Virus record (IMG/VR): IMGVR_UViG_3300044628_001312
Location: 17,198-81,197 of that record
Strand: one strand, 5' to 3'
Origin: a virus
Length of the DNA: 64,000 nucleotides
Shown: in pieces, positions 18,927-27,449 of the stretch
Layout of the letters: each line of letters opens with the position of its first letter
Position numbering within the stretch: the stretch's first letter is position 1
Program-made: the position numbers and the translations under genes
Notes under the pieces: generated by a model
What the model was told of the DNA's origin: nothing
The model's database searches: none
The model's input: the letters and a program-made list of their open reading frames with translations, nothing else

Positions 18927-19976
18927 TTAAGAAGCAACCTTAACGTTCTTTACAACTACCCAAGCGTCTGCCTGCTCGATTTGAACTCCAACACGAGTAT
19001 ACATTGTGTACTCGATTGTGTCCTTACGTGGCTGGAAGAAGCGGTAAACGGTTACGTCACGCTTGATACCAATAACTACGTTATTTGGGAATGTCAAGTG
19101 GATATCTCCGTGTGAACCTGTTGGTGTTGCGTATGTACCAGTCTGTGTTTCATTAAGAAGTGGAACTTCAACAATCGGAATACCGAATGCGAATGGTGCC
19201 ACGTATCCTGCTGGTCCACCTAGTGGTGCAACTCCACCACGGATAACGCTTGAAGCGATATCTTGTGGAATTGTTTGGTTTGTTCCAATGCTGTTAGCAT
19301 ATAGGAAATCCTGAATCAAGTTTGATCCAGCAAGGAAGCGAAGGTCTCCACGACGTTGCTTGTACTTACGTGGCATAGCCTTAAGTGCCTTGTTGAATAC
19401 TTCACGTGATACTGCGGCTCCTGCTGCGTCTACGACACGGCCTGATGCCTTTGCCTTCTTTACAACGCCATCGAATGACTTGTAAAGACCGTCTGCTGTT
19501 AGAAGTGTGTCACCGTTAAGAATAACATCTTCGATGTCATTTCCTGCTTGTGTTGCCATCAAACGTGCAATGTGATCTTCTAGATCTGCACCTTCGATGT
19601 TATCTTCTAGAGACTCTGTTGAAAGCTCCCAGTCCATGCGGAGTTTCTTTGTTGTTAAAGAGATTTTTGAGAAAGTTACTGGTGCATTTACACCAGTGTT
19701 GTCTGCCTCGGTTGCAAGCTTCATAAGCTTCTCACCAACGGACATACGGTCAATCTCGGCTGTGTCTGACTTCATACGAACTGTACGTGCGACCTTACCG
19801 ATAACGGTTGCGTCGAACATATAATCAAGGAAGCGAGCAGACTGCTCTGGGTTGAGTAGTCCACCGTTGCCATTTTCAGACGCTACGTGTACTCCTGTTC
19901 CACCAGTTGCTGAACCGAATCCTGTTGATACCTGAGTACCAGCTGCTACGGCCTTTTCTAATGTTTCATTGCTCAT
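18927..19976 (-). CDS. Major capsid protein (HK97 fold)
   Basis: The 349-residue protein follows the protease-scaffold gene by 13 bases with a clear AAGGTAGG ribosome site. After a flexible N-terminus it has NPEQSARFLDYMFDATVIGKVARTVRM, a typical N-arm and spine-helix region. Then come strands with KISLTTKKLRMDWELSTESLEDN and a helix DLEDHIARLMATQAGNDIEDVIL, both characteristic of HK97-fold capsids of the XkdG/phage-capsid type. The C-terminal part contains VIGIKRDVTVYRFFQPRKD. Its codons are noticeably more GC-ending than most of the window, as expected for a highly expressed gene. The terminator after it would limit read-through. Confidence 0.9.
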   Translation of the reverse strand: MSNETLEKAVAAGTQVSTGFGSATGGTGVHVASENGNGGLLNPEQSARFLDYMFDATVIGKVARTVRMKSDTAEIDRMSVGEKLMKLATEADNTGVNAPVTFSKISLTTKKLRMDWELSTESLEDNIEGADLEDHIARLMATQAGNDIEDVILNGDTLLTADGLYKSFDGVVKKAKASGRVVDAAGAAVSREVFNKALKAMPRKYKQRRGDLRFLAGSNLIQDFLYANSIGTNQTIPQDIASSVIRGGVAPLGGPAGYVAPFAFGIPIVEVPLLNETQTGTYATPTGSHGDIHLTFPNNVVIGIKRDVTVYRFFQPRKDTIEYTMYTRVGVQIEQADAWVVVKNVKVAS

Positions 19977-19989
19977 TTTTATACCTACC

Positions 19990-20553
19990 TTAGTTGAATA
20001 TTTCGTTTACGGAACCGAGGAAAGAACCGTTCCATTTAGATTTTTTGATTGTTGTTGCTTCTTCTGATCGGCCAAGATCTGAAGACTTCTTAAATGCAGT
20101 CTCTGATTCTACTGCGTCGACACGCTTTTGTACACCATCAATCGTGCTCTTGATGTTATTTACAGCGCTTGAAAGTGCTGTGTGTTGTTCTGCCAACTCT
20201 GAAATTCTAGCATCTACGCTCTTGCTGAAAGCTTCAACAGTCGTTTGGATTGTTGTTACTTGTGCTGCATTTGCTTCAGATGCCTTGTTTAGAGTTTCTG
20301 AGAAAAAGCCTTTTAGATCGCCTAACATCTTCGCAAAATCAGGTTCATCAACCTTATCTTCTGATACTTCGGCTGCTTTTTCCAGAGTCTCGGCAGGAAC
20401 GTCTTCTGCTACTGCTTCTGCAGGAGCTTCAGCTGGAGCTGCATCATCTGCAACTACTGCTGTATCTTCAACGGCTGCTTCTTCTGCTACTGCTTCGGCT
20501 GGTGCCTCTACTGCAACATCTTCGACAACTACGTTTTCTGTATTATCTGACAT
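19990..20553 (-). CDS. Nested in-frame scaffolding protein
   Basis: Codon 264 of the protease gene is an ATG preceded by a near-perfect ribosome site (AAGGAGG, spacer of 7). Translation from it gives a 187-residue acidic, coiled-coil protein starting MSDNTENVVVEDV, which is the scaffold half without the protease. The arrangement matches the known lambda C/Nu3 type, in which scaffold is made in excess from an internal start. The ribosome site is seen directly; its use is inferred. It is the strongest internal site noticed in this gene. Confidence 0.65.
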   Translation of the reverse strand: MSDNTENVVVEDVAVEAPAEAVAEEAAVEDTAVVADDAAPAEAPAEAVAEDVPAETLEKAAEVSEDKVDEPDFAKMLGDLKGFFSETLNKASEANAAQVTTIQTTVEAFSKSVDARISELAEQHTALSSAVNNIKSTIDGVQKRVDAVESETAFKKSSDLGRSEEATTIKKSKWNGSFLGSVNEIFN

Positions 20554-21342
20554 TTCATTACCTCCTTCTGCGTTTGCCTGTTTTGCAATTGTTTGTGTTT
20601 CAGGCAACGTAAATCTTGAATGCTTATATGCATCAAGAATCTTATCTATCTCTTTTGCTTTATTAACGTCTGAGCTTTCAACCCATCCTATTAATTCTGC
20701 TGGCTTTCCAGATACTGGAGAGTCGTATGTTTTATCTGTTGAGATAAAAACAGAATCACTGTCTGCACAGTAAAATATGTTTTCAGTTACTACACCTACT
20801 GCAATTCCCTTAGCAATGTATTGTCCATTTACTTTCTGAATAGAAAGAATGTTACAAAGTTCATTTGCTGGTGAATCAACAATAGAAAGTTCAATTAGTT
20901 CATAGTTCTTAATAAATCTTACGGTCTTACCGTTTGCCTTGTTAACTTCATTGTCTGACTCAAGAATCTTTCCGCCGATTGAGAATCCAGATAGAGTTCC
21001 GTCTAGAACTTTCTCCCAGGTGTCTTGTGCGCCCTTTGAGATGTATGCATCTACATACACTCCGTTGAAGAACTCTTTTGACTTTGGATCATAAAAAGTT
21101 TCTGGCTTAAATGAAACCATCTTTCCTACCGCATTTGATCCGTGCATTTCACGAATATTCCCACGGAAATTTTCGAATGCCTTGAGACTTGATTCTGCTG
21201 TTACAACATCACCAGTCTGATCAACATTGTCTAGGGTTGCGAATCCAGATACGGTTCTCTTTTCACGGTTAACTTTAGTAAAAGGAACCGACAAATTAAT
21301 AACGTTGCCGTTACTGGTCCATAAAGACTTTTCAATGTTCAT
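19990..21342 (-). CDS. Prohead protease fused to scaffold
   Basis: The 450-residue protein joins two parts. Residues 20-165 match the XkdF/HK97-type prohead serine protease: KRTVSGFATLDNVDQTGD, a histidine in REMHGSN (H67), and LSGFSIGG (S121 the likely nucleophile). After about residue 260 the sequence is Ala/Glu/Val-rich and acidic, then strongly coiled-coil (TIQTTVEAFSKSVDARISELAEQH), like a scaffolding protein. It cleaves scaffold and itself during head maturation. The start has no Shine-Dalgarno but lies 7 bases after TAAAAT, so it may be leaderless. A second, internal start for the scaffold part is annotated separately. Confidence 0.85.
   Translation of the reverse strand: MNIEKSLWTSNGNVINLSVPFTKVNREKRTVSGFATLDNVDQTGDVVTAESSLKAFENFRGNIREMHGSNAVGKMVSFKPETFYDPKSKEFFNGVYVDAYISKGAQDTWEKVLDGTLSGFSIGGKILESDNEVNKANGKTVRFIKNYELIELSIVDSPANELCNILSIQKVNGQYIAKGIAVGVVTENIFYCADSDSVFISTDKTYDSPVSGKPAELIGWVESSDVNKAKEIDKILDAYKHSRFTLPETQTIAKQANAEGGNEMSDNTENVVVEDVAVEAPAEAVAEEAAVEDTAVVADDAAPAEAPAEAVAEDVPAETLEKAAEVSEDKVDEPDFAKMLGDLKGFFSETLNKASEANAAQVTTIQTTVEAFSKSVDARISELAEQHTALSSAVNNIKSTIDGVQKRVDAVESETAFKKSSDLGRSEEATTIKKSKWNGSFLGSVNEIFN
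20561..20567 (-). promoter_or_regulatory. Internal Shine-Dalgarno AAGGAGG
   Basis: The minus-strand AAGGAGG lies inside the protease-scaffold gene, 7 bases before an in-frame ATG. It is far stronger than the region ahead of the full-length start, which has no recognisable site. Confidence 0.7.
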
Positions 21343-21349
21343 ATGCTTA

Positions 21350-21378
21350 ATTTTATAGTGTTATAGACTATAAAGCAA
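21350..21378 (-). promoter_or_regulatory. Candidate leaderless promoter for protease gene
   Basis: On the minus strand TTGCTT (-35) and TAAAAT (-10) are 17 bases apart, and the ATG of the protease lies 7 bases after the -10. The start has no ribosome site, which fits a leaderless transcript. Confidence 0.45.
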
Positions 21379-21395
21379 ATAACAGTTGAGTGGAC

Positions 21396-22979
21396 TTAGT
21401 CGACCCGTCTTCCTTCGCCTTTGGCATTTCGGCCTTCTCCCACTTTATCTGAGGAGGATGCGGATCTTTCGGAATCTCGGGCCCTGGTTTTCCCAGCGGT
21501 TGCTTTTTGATCAGCAGCCTCTTGGGGCTTTAATTCAACCATTTTATCTCCGCCTTCAACAGGTATCATTCCTTTTCTAATTCTAACTTCATTTGGAGTA
21601 ATTACCTGCATTCTTAAATATCTTTCATCTATTTGAGATTGAGTGTCTTCATCAGTTAAAGTTAATTCATTAAACTTTAAAGTCAAGGCATCTGTTTTTT
21701 CATCAAATATTGCATTAATTTTTTTCTCCAGGGTCATTTGAGCTGGTCGGCAAACCTGCTCTTTAAATGTCTTATCAGCATCTCTGGCTACCGCTAAATT
21801 AACCCCCTCTGGAGTTCCTATTTTATTAATTGGAACACGGTGGGCAAGTAGAATTTCGTCTCTATTTGATTTACGATATTTCTCAAATGATCCTTCTTGA
21901 TTACCCGCTTCAATAGGCTCCATTTTAAATTCAACTTTTGAGTCTGGGCTATCTGCTGGAAGTGGAACATATAGGGATCTGTGATTCTTTCCCTTTAATC
22001 CAACTTGGAAAAATTCAAGCAATTTTCTTTCTGACTCTGGAGAAAGCTTTGCTCCCTTAACTGTAATAATATATCTTGGGACCGCTTTGTTTTCAAAGTA
22101 GTCTAGATTGTAACGGCCAGATAATTCATTTCCAGCAAGGGCTACCTGTGCTGCAATGATGTCTGGAATTCCATAATAGTTATTCATTGGTGTGTACTTC
22201 TTAAAATGAATAATTTCATTTGGGCGATCTTCTTGACCAGCGATTGGGTTCTCTGTTTCATTCTCGCCGAAGTTATTAAAGAATACAGCCTTGCCATACA
22301 GCAGCTGAATGAAGCCATCTCTAAGTCTGCGAACACGCATTGTCTTTGCTGGGATATGCCCAATGTACCCAATGTCTCCGCCTGTTGTTCTTCCTATTTC
22401 AAGGTAACCGTTTCCTGTTGCTTCAAGATCTGTGTAAACCTTAATTAATGTTTGTGTAAATGTATCTTCAGTATTCGTTGTATCTAGCCAAGCGTGTAGA
22501 TCTTGACGAAGCTTATTTAGCTTTCTACGTGCCCTCTCAAGCTGTTTGTCATCTGTTATTGAATCAAAGGCATCATTTGTTTTCTTTGTTTCAATAAAGT
22601 CATAACCTAGGCCAACAATATTGGCAACCTTTGCATTAATTGCTGCATAGTTATATGTTGAAATTTCATAAATCTTTGAAAGATACTCTTGGTTGTATGG
22701 AGGCTCAATAAGATCAAACATAGCGTATCCGCTAATTGCTTGTGCCAATAGGTTTTGTTGTGTTCCAGTATCTTCAATGCCTGAGAATGATTTAGAAAAC
22801 TCTCTATTAATTCTACGCTTAAATGATGACCCGAGACCTCTAAGCTTTTTGATGTCTTCTAGGCCTATTGCAAACGGGTCGTTGTTTTTTTCATCCTTTT
22901 TAAAAGAAAACCAATCCGCTGTATTTGATATGTCGATAATGTTTTCTGAATTATCTTCACCGAGAAATTCTACTGTCAT
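21396..22979 (-). CDS. Portal protein
   Basis: The 527-residue protein shows phage portal features. An early helix leads into PPYNQEYLSKIYEISTYNYAAINAKV. A central stem/wing region has LEATGNGYLEIGRTTGGDIGYIGHIPAKTMRV, EIIHFKKYTPMNNYYGIPDI and ALAGNELSGRYNLDYFENKAVPRYIITVKGAKL, typical of the PBSX/HK97-type portal family. The C-terminal 60 residues are charged and low in complexity. It forms the dodecameric ring at the packaging vertex. It is followed by the protease, scaffold and capsid genes as expected. No terminase gene precedes it; a 115-codon gene and the fibre block do. Confidence 0.88.
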   Translation of the reverse strand: MTVEFLGEDNSENIIDISNTADWFSFKKDEKNNDPFAIGLEDIKKLRGLGSSFKRRINREFSKSFSGIEDTGTQQNLLAQAISGYAMFDLIEPPYNQEYLSKIYEISTYNYAAINAKVANIVGLGYDFIETKKTNDAFDSITDDKQLERARRKLNKLRQDLHAWLDTTNTEDTFTQTLIKVYTDLEATGNGYLEIGRTTGGDIGYIGHIPAKTMRVRRLRDGFIQLLYGKAVFFNNFGENETENPIAGQEDRPNEIIHFKKYTPMNNYYGIPDIIAAQVALAGNELSGRYNLDYFENKAVPRYIITVKGAKLSPESERKLLEFFQVGLKGKNHRSLYVPLPADSPDSKVEFKMEPIEAGNQEGSFEKYRKSNRDEILLAHRVPINKIGTPEGVNLAVARDADKTFKEQVCRPAQMTLEKKINAIFDEKTDALTLKFNELTLTDEDTQSQIDERYLRMQVITPNEVRIRKGMIPVEGGDKMVELKPQEAADQKATAGKTRARDSERSASSSDKVGEGRNAKGEGRRVD

Positions 22980-23317
22980 CTTAAACCACCTATTTTTTTC
23001 ATTTCGTCTTTATAGTTTCCGATATCATATGGATCAGGAACTAGTCCCCAGTCAAGTCTTTGCTTTTGATGCTGGAATTCTTCGTCGTCAATCTTTCTTC
23101 TTGCTGAAAGAAATTTAGGCCCGCCCTCATATATGCCAAATGAGCGAACTTCTCTAGCCAAAGCATCGATGTTGGATCTATTTCCTTTTTTGGACGTGAC
23201 TGAAAGAAAGTTCCCATCGTCGTCTCCAATCCATCTACCGTCAGGCATCTCCCATACGTATATGCCTAGAATCGATTCTTCTTCATTAATGTTATATTTA
23301 GCTTTATTAATATCCAT
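22976..23317 (-). CDS. Conserved small protein upstream of portal
   Basis: The start is placed at the second methionine (MDINKAKYN, 113 residues). TGGTATGAT lies 8 bases upstream of it and no ribosome site is present. The first possible ATG, at 23323, is only 2 bases from the -10 and could not be transcribed from this promoter. The protein contains GIYVWEMPDGRWIGDDDGNFLSV and a basic helix SARRKIDDEEFQHQKQRLDWG. Its stop overlaps the portal ATG (ATGA). The role is unknown; its position suggests it assists head assembly. Confidence 0.6.
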   Translation of the reverse strand: MDINKAKYNINEEESILGIYVWEMPDGRWIGDDDGNFLSVTSKKGNRSNIDALAREVRSFGIYEGGPKFLSARRKIDDEEFQHQKQRLDWGLVPDPYDIGNYKDEMKKIGGLR

Positions 23318-23325
23318 AGACATAA

Positions 23326-23334
23326 ATCATACCA
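23326..23334 (-). promoter_or_regulatory. Extended -10 promoter TGGTATGAT for head genes
   Basis: The minus strand reads TGGTATGAT in the gap between the LamG-like gene and the head module. No convincing -35 is visible. It is the most likely origin of the portal-protease-capsid transcript. Confidence 0.55.
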
Positions 23335-23379
23335 TTATTCTGTGCTAAAGTCTAGAGTTTGCACAAGAGGTGGACAAAA

Positions 23380-25179
23380 TTATAGGCTAACTGACTCTGG
23401 CTCTACCACAGTTATAAAGAACGGGGTCAAATCTTCACCTAGGGCGGACTCTTCAATTCCAAAAGCGGTGTCATTTATTTGATTTACGATATTTCCCGTA
23501 TATAGCAAGTAGTGATTAAGCTTAGAAGATAGCGGTAATGCATTTTCATATACGGCAAGATTGTTATACATATGCCCAGATCCAGACTTGGAGTCATTTT
23601 GATTTTGATTAAACTTAAGGTTGCTGTCTGCCGATGTAAATTCAATGATTATATGGTGAGGCGTATTTACAGCCATGAAGTCCCATACGTTTACTGCGGA
23701 TGTCCTATTTATACCATTTACATAGATTGAGGATATTCCTGCTTTTGTTATGACCCCCGCATTATTCCACTCGTACCGACTGGCTAATCCGCTCACTAAA
23801 ACATTGTCGTCGTACTGAGGGGTAAATATAACTTCTACTGTTGAAATTGCTGGGACGTTATTTAAAGAAAATCCGTGTCCGTCATACATAGTAAGACCAT
23901 TGTTTTTATTATATGACAACGTCTTGCTATTTGTCTTTGGCAAAGAATAGTCATAATTCGAAGATATATAATATCCAGAATTGTCGCTGTAGAAATTCTT
24001 TGAACCGTAAAAAGCAATGTCTAGGGATTTTAAAATCGGTAGATATCTGGTGGCATCGTCAGATGATAAAGTTACCCTTAGATAAATAATATCTGAAATT
24101 TGATTATCGTTTTTATTAAAGTATGGCAATGGCGATCCATTTGTGCAAGTTCTCCATGTTATGTTGTCTATGCTTGCCTCTACTAAAATTCCTTTTACGT
24201 CATTTTCCCAGTGTATCTGTGAGCTAGTAATCCCTAGGTAATTTGGTACAATAAAATGATCTGTGAAAGAAAAAGACTTGGCCCCAACTGCCTCTGGAAT
24301 ATATACAGAAGACTGATCACTTGATAAATACTGGCCATTAATATTTAGCTCGCTCCATAATTTTGATACAGGATATGTATATGAAAATTTGCGCTGCATA
24401 GATTCTGTGTTCATGCTAAAAAGGTAACCGCCATCTATAGACGCTATTTGAGATACATTAACTTCCTTTGTACCCTCATTGTAATGACTTAAAATCTGAG
24501 AAGGTGATAAGGCATACCTATAAAATCCTACTGAGTCTATTACAAATTTTCCTGTAGAAGGACCACTTTTAAATGTTGCAATGTCATTTAAAAATTTATA
24601 ATTATCTACAGATGTGGTGTCAACCAAAATACCGTTGACATACAAAGACAAAAGATTGCTTTGGAATATACCTACTACATGAATTGCTTCAGAATTAGAT
24701 ACTGTATGTTCTGCCTTATTGGCACCTACTTGAAATATAATATTACCATTTTCATAGAATATTCCAGTGTCTGTAGCCGTGTCTCCCACAACTGTTGCAG
24801 TAGCATTATATGCTGGAAGCAAAACCCAGGCCTCTATTGAAAAAGTATTATCTTTATAATTTTTGTTTGCTATTCCTTTTGGGCTATAGGTAATTTCAGT
24901 AAGTGGCAACATTTCTGTTCCTCTTATTCCTCCCGCCACCAAGGGCATTATTTGCCTTAAAGATGTCGAAGAAGCAGATCCATTATTTAAGCTTCCAGAG
25001 TAGTCGTAAACAGAGATTCCACCTAATTGTGCATAAACTAATCCGCTATCTTTTAAATCTTGATATGTAGCAAACTGTGATAATAGCTCGGTGTAGTCTG
25101 CTATTTGCCCAGACTCTACTTCATCTAATAAATAAAATGAGTTTGGAAAGTCGTTTAAGACTGTATTTTTGTATGACAT
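23380..25179 (-). CDS. LamG-like tail fibre or spike protein
   Basis: The 599-residue protein contains two regions with the laminin-G/concanavalin pattern. Around 115-240 are NTFSIEAWVLLPAY, a strand-turn GILVDTTSVDNYKF and VGFYRYALSPSQILSHYNEG. A second region (about 420-580) has GHGFSLNNVPAISTVEVIFTPQ and NNLAVYENALPLSSKLNHYL. The closing motif (Y..ALS..qI..HY) is a hallmark of LamG modules that bind glycans. It is the last gene of the fibre block before the head genes. Its N-terminus (NDFPNSFYLLDE) is found in similar phage proteins. Host-glycan binding is inferred. Confidence 0.7.
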   Translation of the reverse strand: MSYKNTVLNDFPNSFYLLDEVESGQIADYTELLSQFATYQDLKDSGLVYAQLGGISVYDYSGSLNNGSASSTSLRQIMPLVAGGIRGTEMLPLTEITYSPKGIANKNYKDNTFSIEAWVLLPAYNATATVVGDTATDTGIFYENGNIIFQVGANKAEHTVSNSEAIHVVGIFQSNLLSLYVNGILVDTTSVDNYKFLNDIATFKSGPSTGKFVIDSVGFYRYALSPSQILSHYNEGTKEVNVSQIASIDGGYLFSMNTESMQRKFSYTYPVSKLWSELNINGQYLSSDQSSVYIPEAVGAKSFSFTDHFIVPNYLGITSSQIHWENDVKGILVEASIDNITWRTCTNGSPLPYFNKNDNQISDIIYLRVTLSSDDATRYLPILKSLDIAFYGSKNFYSDNSGYYISSNYDYSLPKTNSKTLSYNKNNGLTMYDGHGFSLNNVPAISTVEVIFTPQYDDNVLVSGLASRYEWNNAGVITKAGISSIYVNGINRTSAVNVWDFMAVNTPHHIIIEFTSADSNLKFNQNQNDSKSGSGHMYNNLAVYENALPLSSKLNHYLLYTGNIVNQINDTAFGIEESALGEDLTPFFITVVEPESVSL

Positions 25180-25197
25180 TCCATCCTCCTTTTTAAA

Positions 25198-25395
25198 TTA
25201 AAGTGCTGCTATTTGTGTTTGCTTTTCAGCAATAAGTGTATTTAAAGTTGCAACAGTTGTATCGTCTGGATCAGACTTTGCATTTTCAGCGATAAGTCTT
25301 ACTTCAAGTGTATACATCTGATACTCTAGGCTTCTAATTTCTGCTTTAGCAATTGCTGCTTTCTCGTCATTTGTTAGAACTGTGTATGTTGGCAT
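25198..25395 (-). CDS. Small coiled-coil protein, possible fibre chaperone
   Basis: The 65-residue protein is almost wholly helical: LTNDEKAAIAKAEIRSLEYQMYTLEVRLI, a short break with DPDD, then TVATLNTLIAEKQTQIAAL with heptad spacing. The next gene upstream encodes a protein of the same size and layout. Because such small proteins sit beside fibre genes, a role in fibre folding or attachment is plausible but unproven. Confidence 0.55.
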   Translation of the reverse strand: MPTYTVLTNDEKAAIAKAEIRSLEYQMYTLEVRLIAENAKSDPDDTTVATLNTLIAEKQTQIAAL

Positions 25396-25396
25396 T

Positions 25397-25612
25397 TTAT
25401 TCTCCTTCTTCTATTTTTGTTTTTTCGGATTCAATGGCTTGAATCTTTTGATCTATTGACTCTATGCTGAGGTTTATTTCAGCAAGCTCCTCCTGAGTTA
25501 AGTCAGGAGTAATTTTATTTGTGCTAGTATATTTGTTACAATTAAGTTCTTTTATATACTGATTTAAAATAAAAACTTTTTCTTCTTTTGTTATCATATC
25601 ATAAACCTTCAT
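25397..25612 (-). CDS. Small coiled-coil protein, possible fibre chaperone
   Basis: Taken from the ATG at 25612, which overlaps the upstream stop as TAATG, the protein is 71 residues. An ATG at 25597 (MITKEEK) has a better-spaced GAAGG site and gives 66 residues, nearly the size of the neighbouring protein. Both share a layout of a T-x-E-K start, a helix, a short polar break with TPDLTQEE and a final coiled coil (SIESIDQKIQAIESEK). Function unknown. Confidence 0.5.
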   Translation of the reverse strand: MKVYDMITKEEKVFILNQYIKELNCNKYTSTNKITPDLTQEELAEINLSIESIDQKIQAIESEKTKIEEGE

Positions 25613-27441
25613 TATATCCAACTGGACCAAGGGCCGTCAAATATTGCAAAAGTATTGTCATTTTGCCCATAAAGTCTACATCTCAGATATCTTGCGTTGG
25701 CGCTGTATGGTAAATCTGTTGTTGATCTAACCCAATAATTCCAGTTATATCCATTTACTGGACCCCTTGTCATAGATGTTGTATAGTTTATTGTACTGTT
25801 AGCAATTGCAGTTCCGCCTCCTTGGGCTGTTCTAACTTCCCACTCAATTCCAAATGGTGTGAACGCACCGCTAAATGATGGGTTATCAATACCCCATTTT
25901 ATTTGACTTCCAGTTCTTTCAAACTGAACAGTTGGCACACCAACTGAAGGGGGGGCTGCTGTTGTAGTTGCCGATGCAGTTCCGTCACCTCCATAGCCAT
26001 ATCCTGTTTTATTTGCAGCAATTGTTACATAGTATGTTGTGCTTGAAGATAAACTTGATACAGAATATGAGGTATTAGTTGTTGTTGTATTAACTATATT
26101 TGTTCCGCCAGAAGATGTTCCAACTTTTACAGAATAAAAAGCTGCTCCAGATACTGCCGACCATGAAATTGTAAATGAACTTGAAGTTATTCCGCTTGTA
26201 GATGGGCTAGGTGCGCCTGGAGCAGTATATGCAATTGTAGCTGATGTTTTGTATGATCCATATGGTGTCCAAACATTGTTGTCACCTGAAGCAGATATAT
26301 AAAAATAGTATGTGCTTCCTTCGCTACCTGAAATACTATAGCTTGCAGCAGTTCCTGTCCATTCTGGTGAATCATAGGACACAGCGGGGTCTAAAGAAAT
26401 TGAAGATGCGGTAGTCCAATACACTCTATACTTTGTTGCATTTGTTGCTCCGCCCCAAGATACGGATAAATTTGAAGTACTTGCAGAACTGCTAGCGAAT
26501 GTAGGGGATGTTGCGTTAGGTTGAACAAGGTTTCCGCTGCCAGTTCCATAATCGCTTCGTGTTGCTGCAGCCGCTATAGCAGATGCCACTGATGATCCGT
26601 ATCCTTGAACATTTCCTGAAGTTCTAGGGTATATAGTAAAGTTTCTAGCACTATCATCAGGAGGATTATAAACATAACTTGTTACGTTACCCACATTTCC
26701 AAAAAAAGTACCGTTAACGTAAAGATCATAAGATACTGCGCCAATAGCTGCAGGCCAACTCAAAGAAATCCGTCTAGTTGTATTTACTGCTCTTACTGAA
26801 AATGATGCGTTACCTGCAGTTCCTGTACCGTTAAATGTTCGTGCTCCAATATTAACACTTGGTGACCCTGCAGATCCTCCCGATGTAGTTTCATATGTGG
26901 TTGCATTTAATATAGAGTTCCAGGATCCGCTGTAGCTTAAACCATTTGGGTTAAATGAGACTGTTGGTGTAGAAACTGACTGTGTTGTATTTGAACCTGT
27001 TAATGATGTGACGTGTGGGAGCATTTGGGTTCCAGTAGTAGAAGAAGTTGTTGTGTTACCTCTTTGATTAGTAGCTCGTACTTTAACTCCAATCACTGAT
27101 TCTGCATCTGCCGAAACAGTTGTATATGTAGAAGATGTCGCTCCAGAAATGTCTGAACCTGACCTAGTCCACTGATATGTATATGATGTTGGAACATACG
27201 CATCATTGGAATTCCATGAGCCTACAGATGCACTATATGTACAACCAAGTCTACCGTCGAGTCCTGATGATACTGTTATAGATGGATTTGAAGAAGAAGA
27301 TGGAAATTCTGGGTAGTTTATTAGCCAACTTGTCCCATTATAAATCCAAGCTTGCTTTGCGGTTGACCAAGACGAACCATTATAAATCTTTAATGATTTT
27401 TGTGTTTGCCATGTTGTTCCATCATATGCTTTTATAGTCAT
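25612..27441 (-). CDS. Fibronectin-III repeat tail fibre
   Basis: The 609-residue Ser/Thr-rich protein begins with three near-repeats of Y(D/N)GT/S-x-W (residues 5-45), a motif shared with the collagen-like fibre next to it. It continues with an Ig-like domain (about 50-140). At least three fibronectin-III-like domains follow, with strands such as ISLSWPAAIGAVSYDLYVNG, LSVSWGGATNATKYRVYW and FTISWSAVSGAAFYSVKV. The last 90 residues differ and may be the receptor-facing tip. It belongs to the large fibre block. A ribosome site TAGGA precedes the start. Confidence 0.7.
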   Translation of the reverse strand: MTIKAYDGTTWQTQKSLKIYNGSSWSTAKQAWIYNGTSWLINYPEFPSSSSNPSITVSSGLDGRLGCTYSASVGSWNSNDAYVPTSYTYQWTRSGSDISGATSSTYTTVSADAESVIGVKVRATNQRGNTTTSSTTGTQMLPHVTSLTGSNTTQSVSTPTVSFNPNGLSYSGSWNSILNATTYETTSGGSAGSPSVNIGARTFNGTGTAGNASFSVRAVNTTRRISLSWPAAIGAVSYDLYVNGTFFGNVGNVTSYVYNPPDDSARNFTIYPRTSGNVQGYGSSVASAIAAAATRSDYGTGSGNLVQPNATSPTFASSSASTSNLSVSWGGATNATKYRVYWTTASSISLDPAVSYDSPEWTGTAASYSISGSEGSTYYFYISASGDNNVWTPYGSYKTSATIAYTAPGAPSPSTSGITSSSFTISWSAVSGAAFYSVKVGTSSGGTNIVNTTTTNTSYSVSSLSSSTTYYVTIAANKTGYGYGGDGTASATTTAAPPSVGVPTVQFERTGSQIKWGIDNPSFSGAFTPFGIEWEVRTAQGGGTAIANSTINYTTSMTRGPVNGYNWNYWVRSTTDLPYSANARYLRCRLYGQNDNTFAIFDGPWSSWI

Positions 27442-27449
27442 ATGTTATC

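Noticed and set aside
20000-20773. A 259-codon plus-strand frame opposite the protease-scaffold gene
   Set aside because: The Ala/Glu-rich scaffold DNA read backwards gives a Ser/Ala-rich frame. No ribosome site and no promoter.
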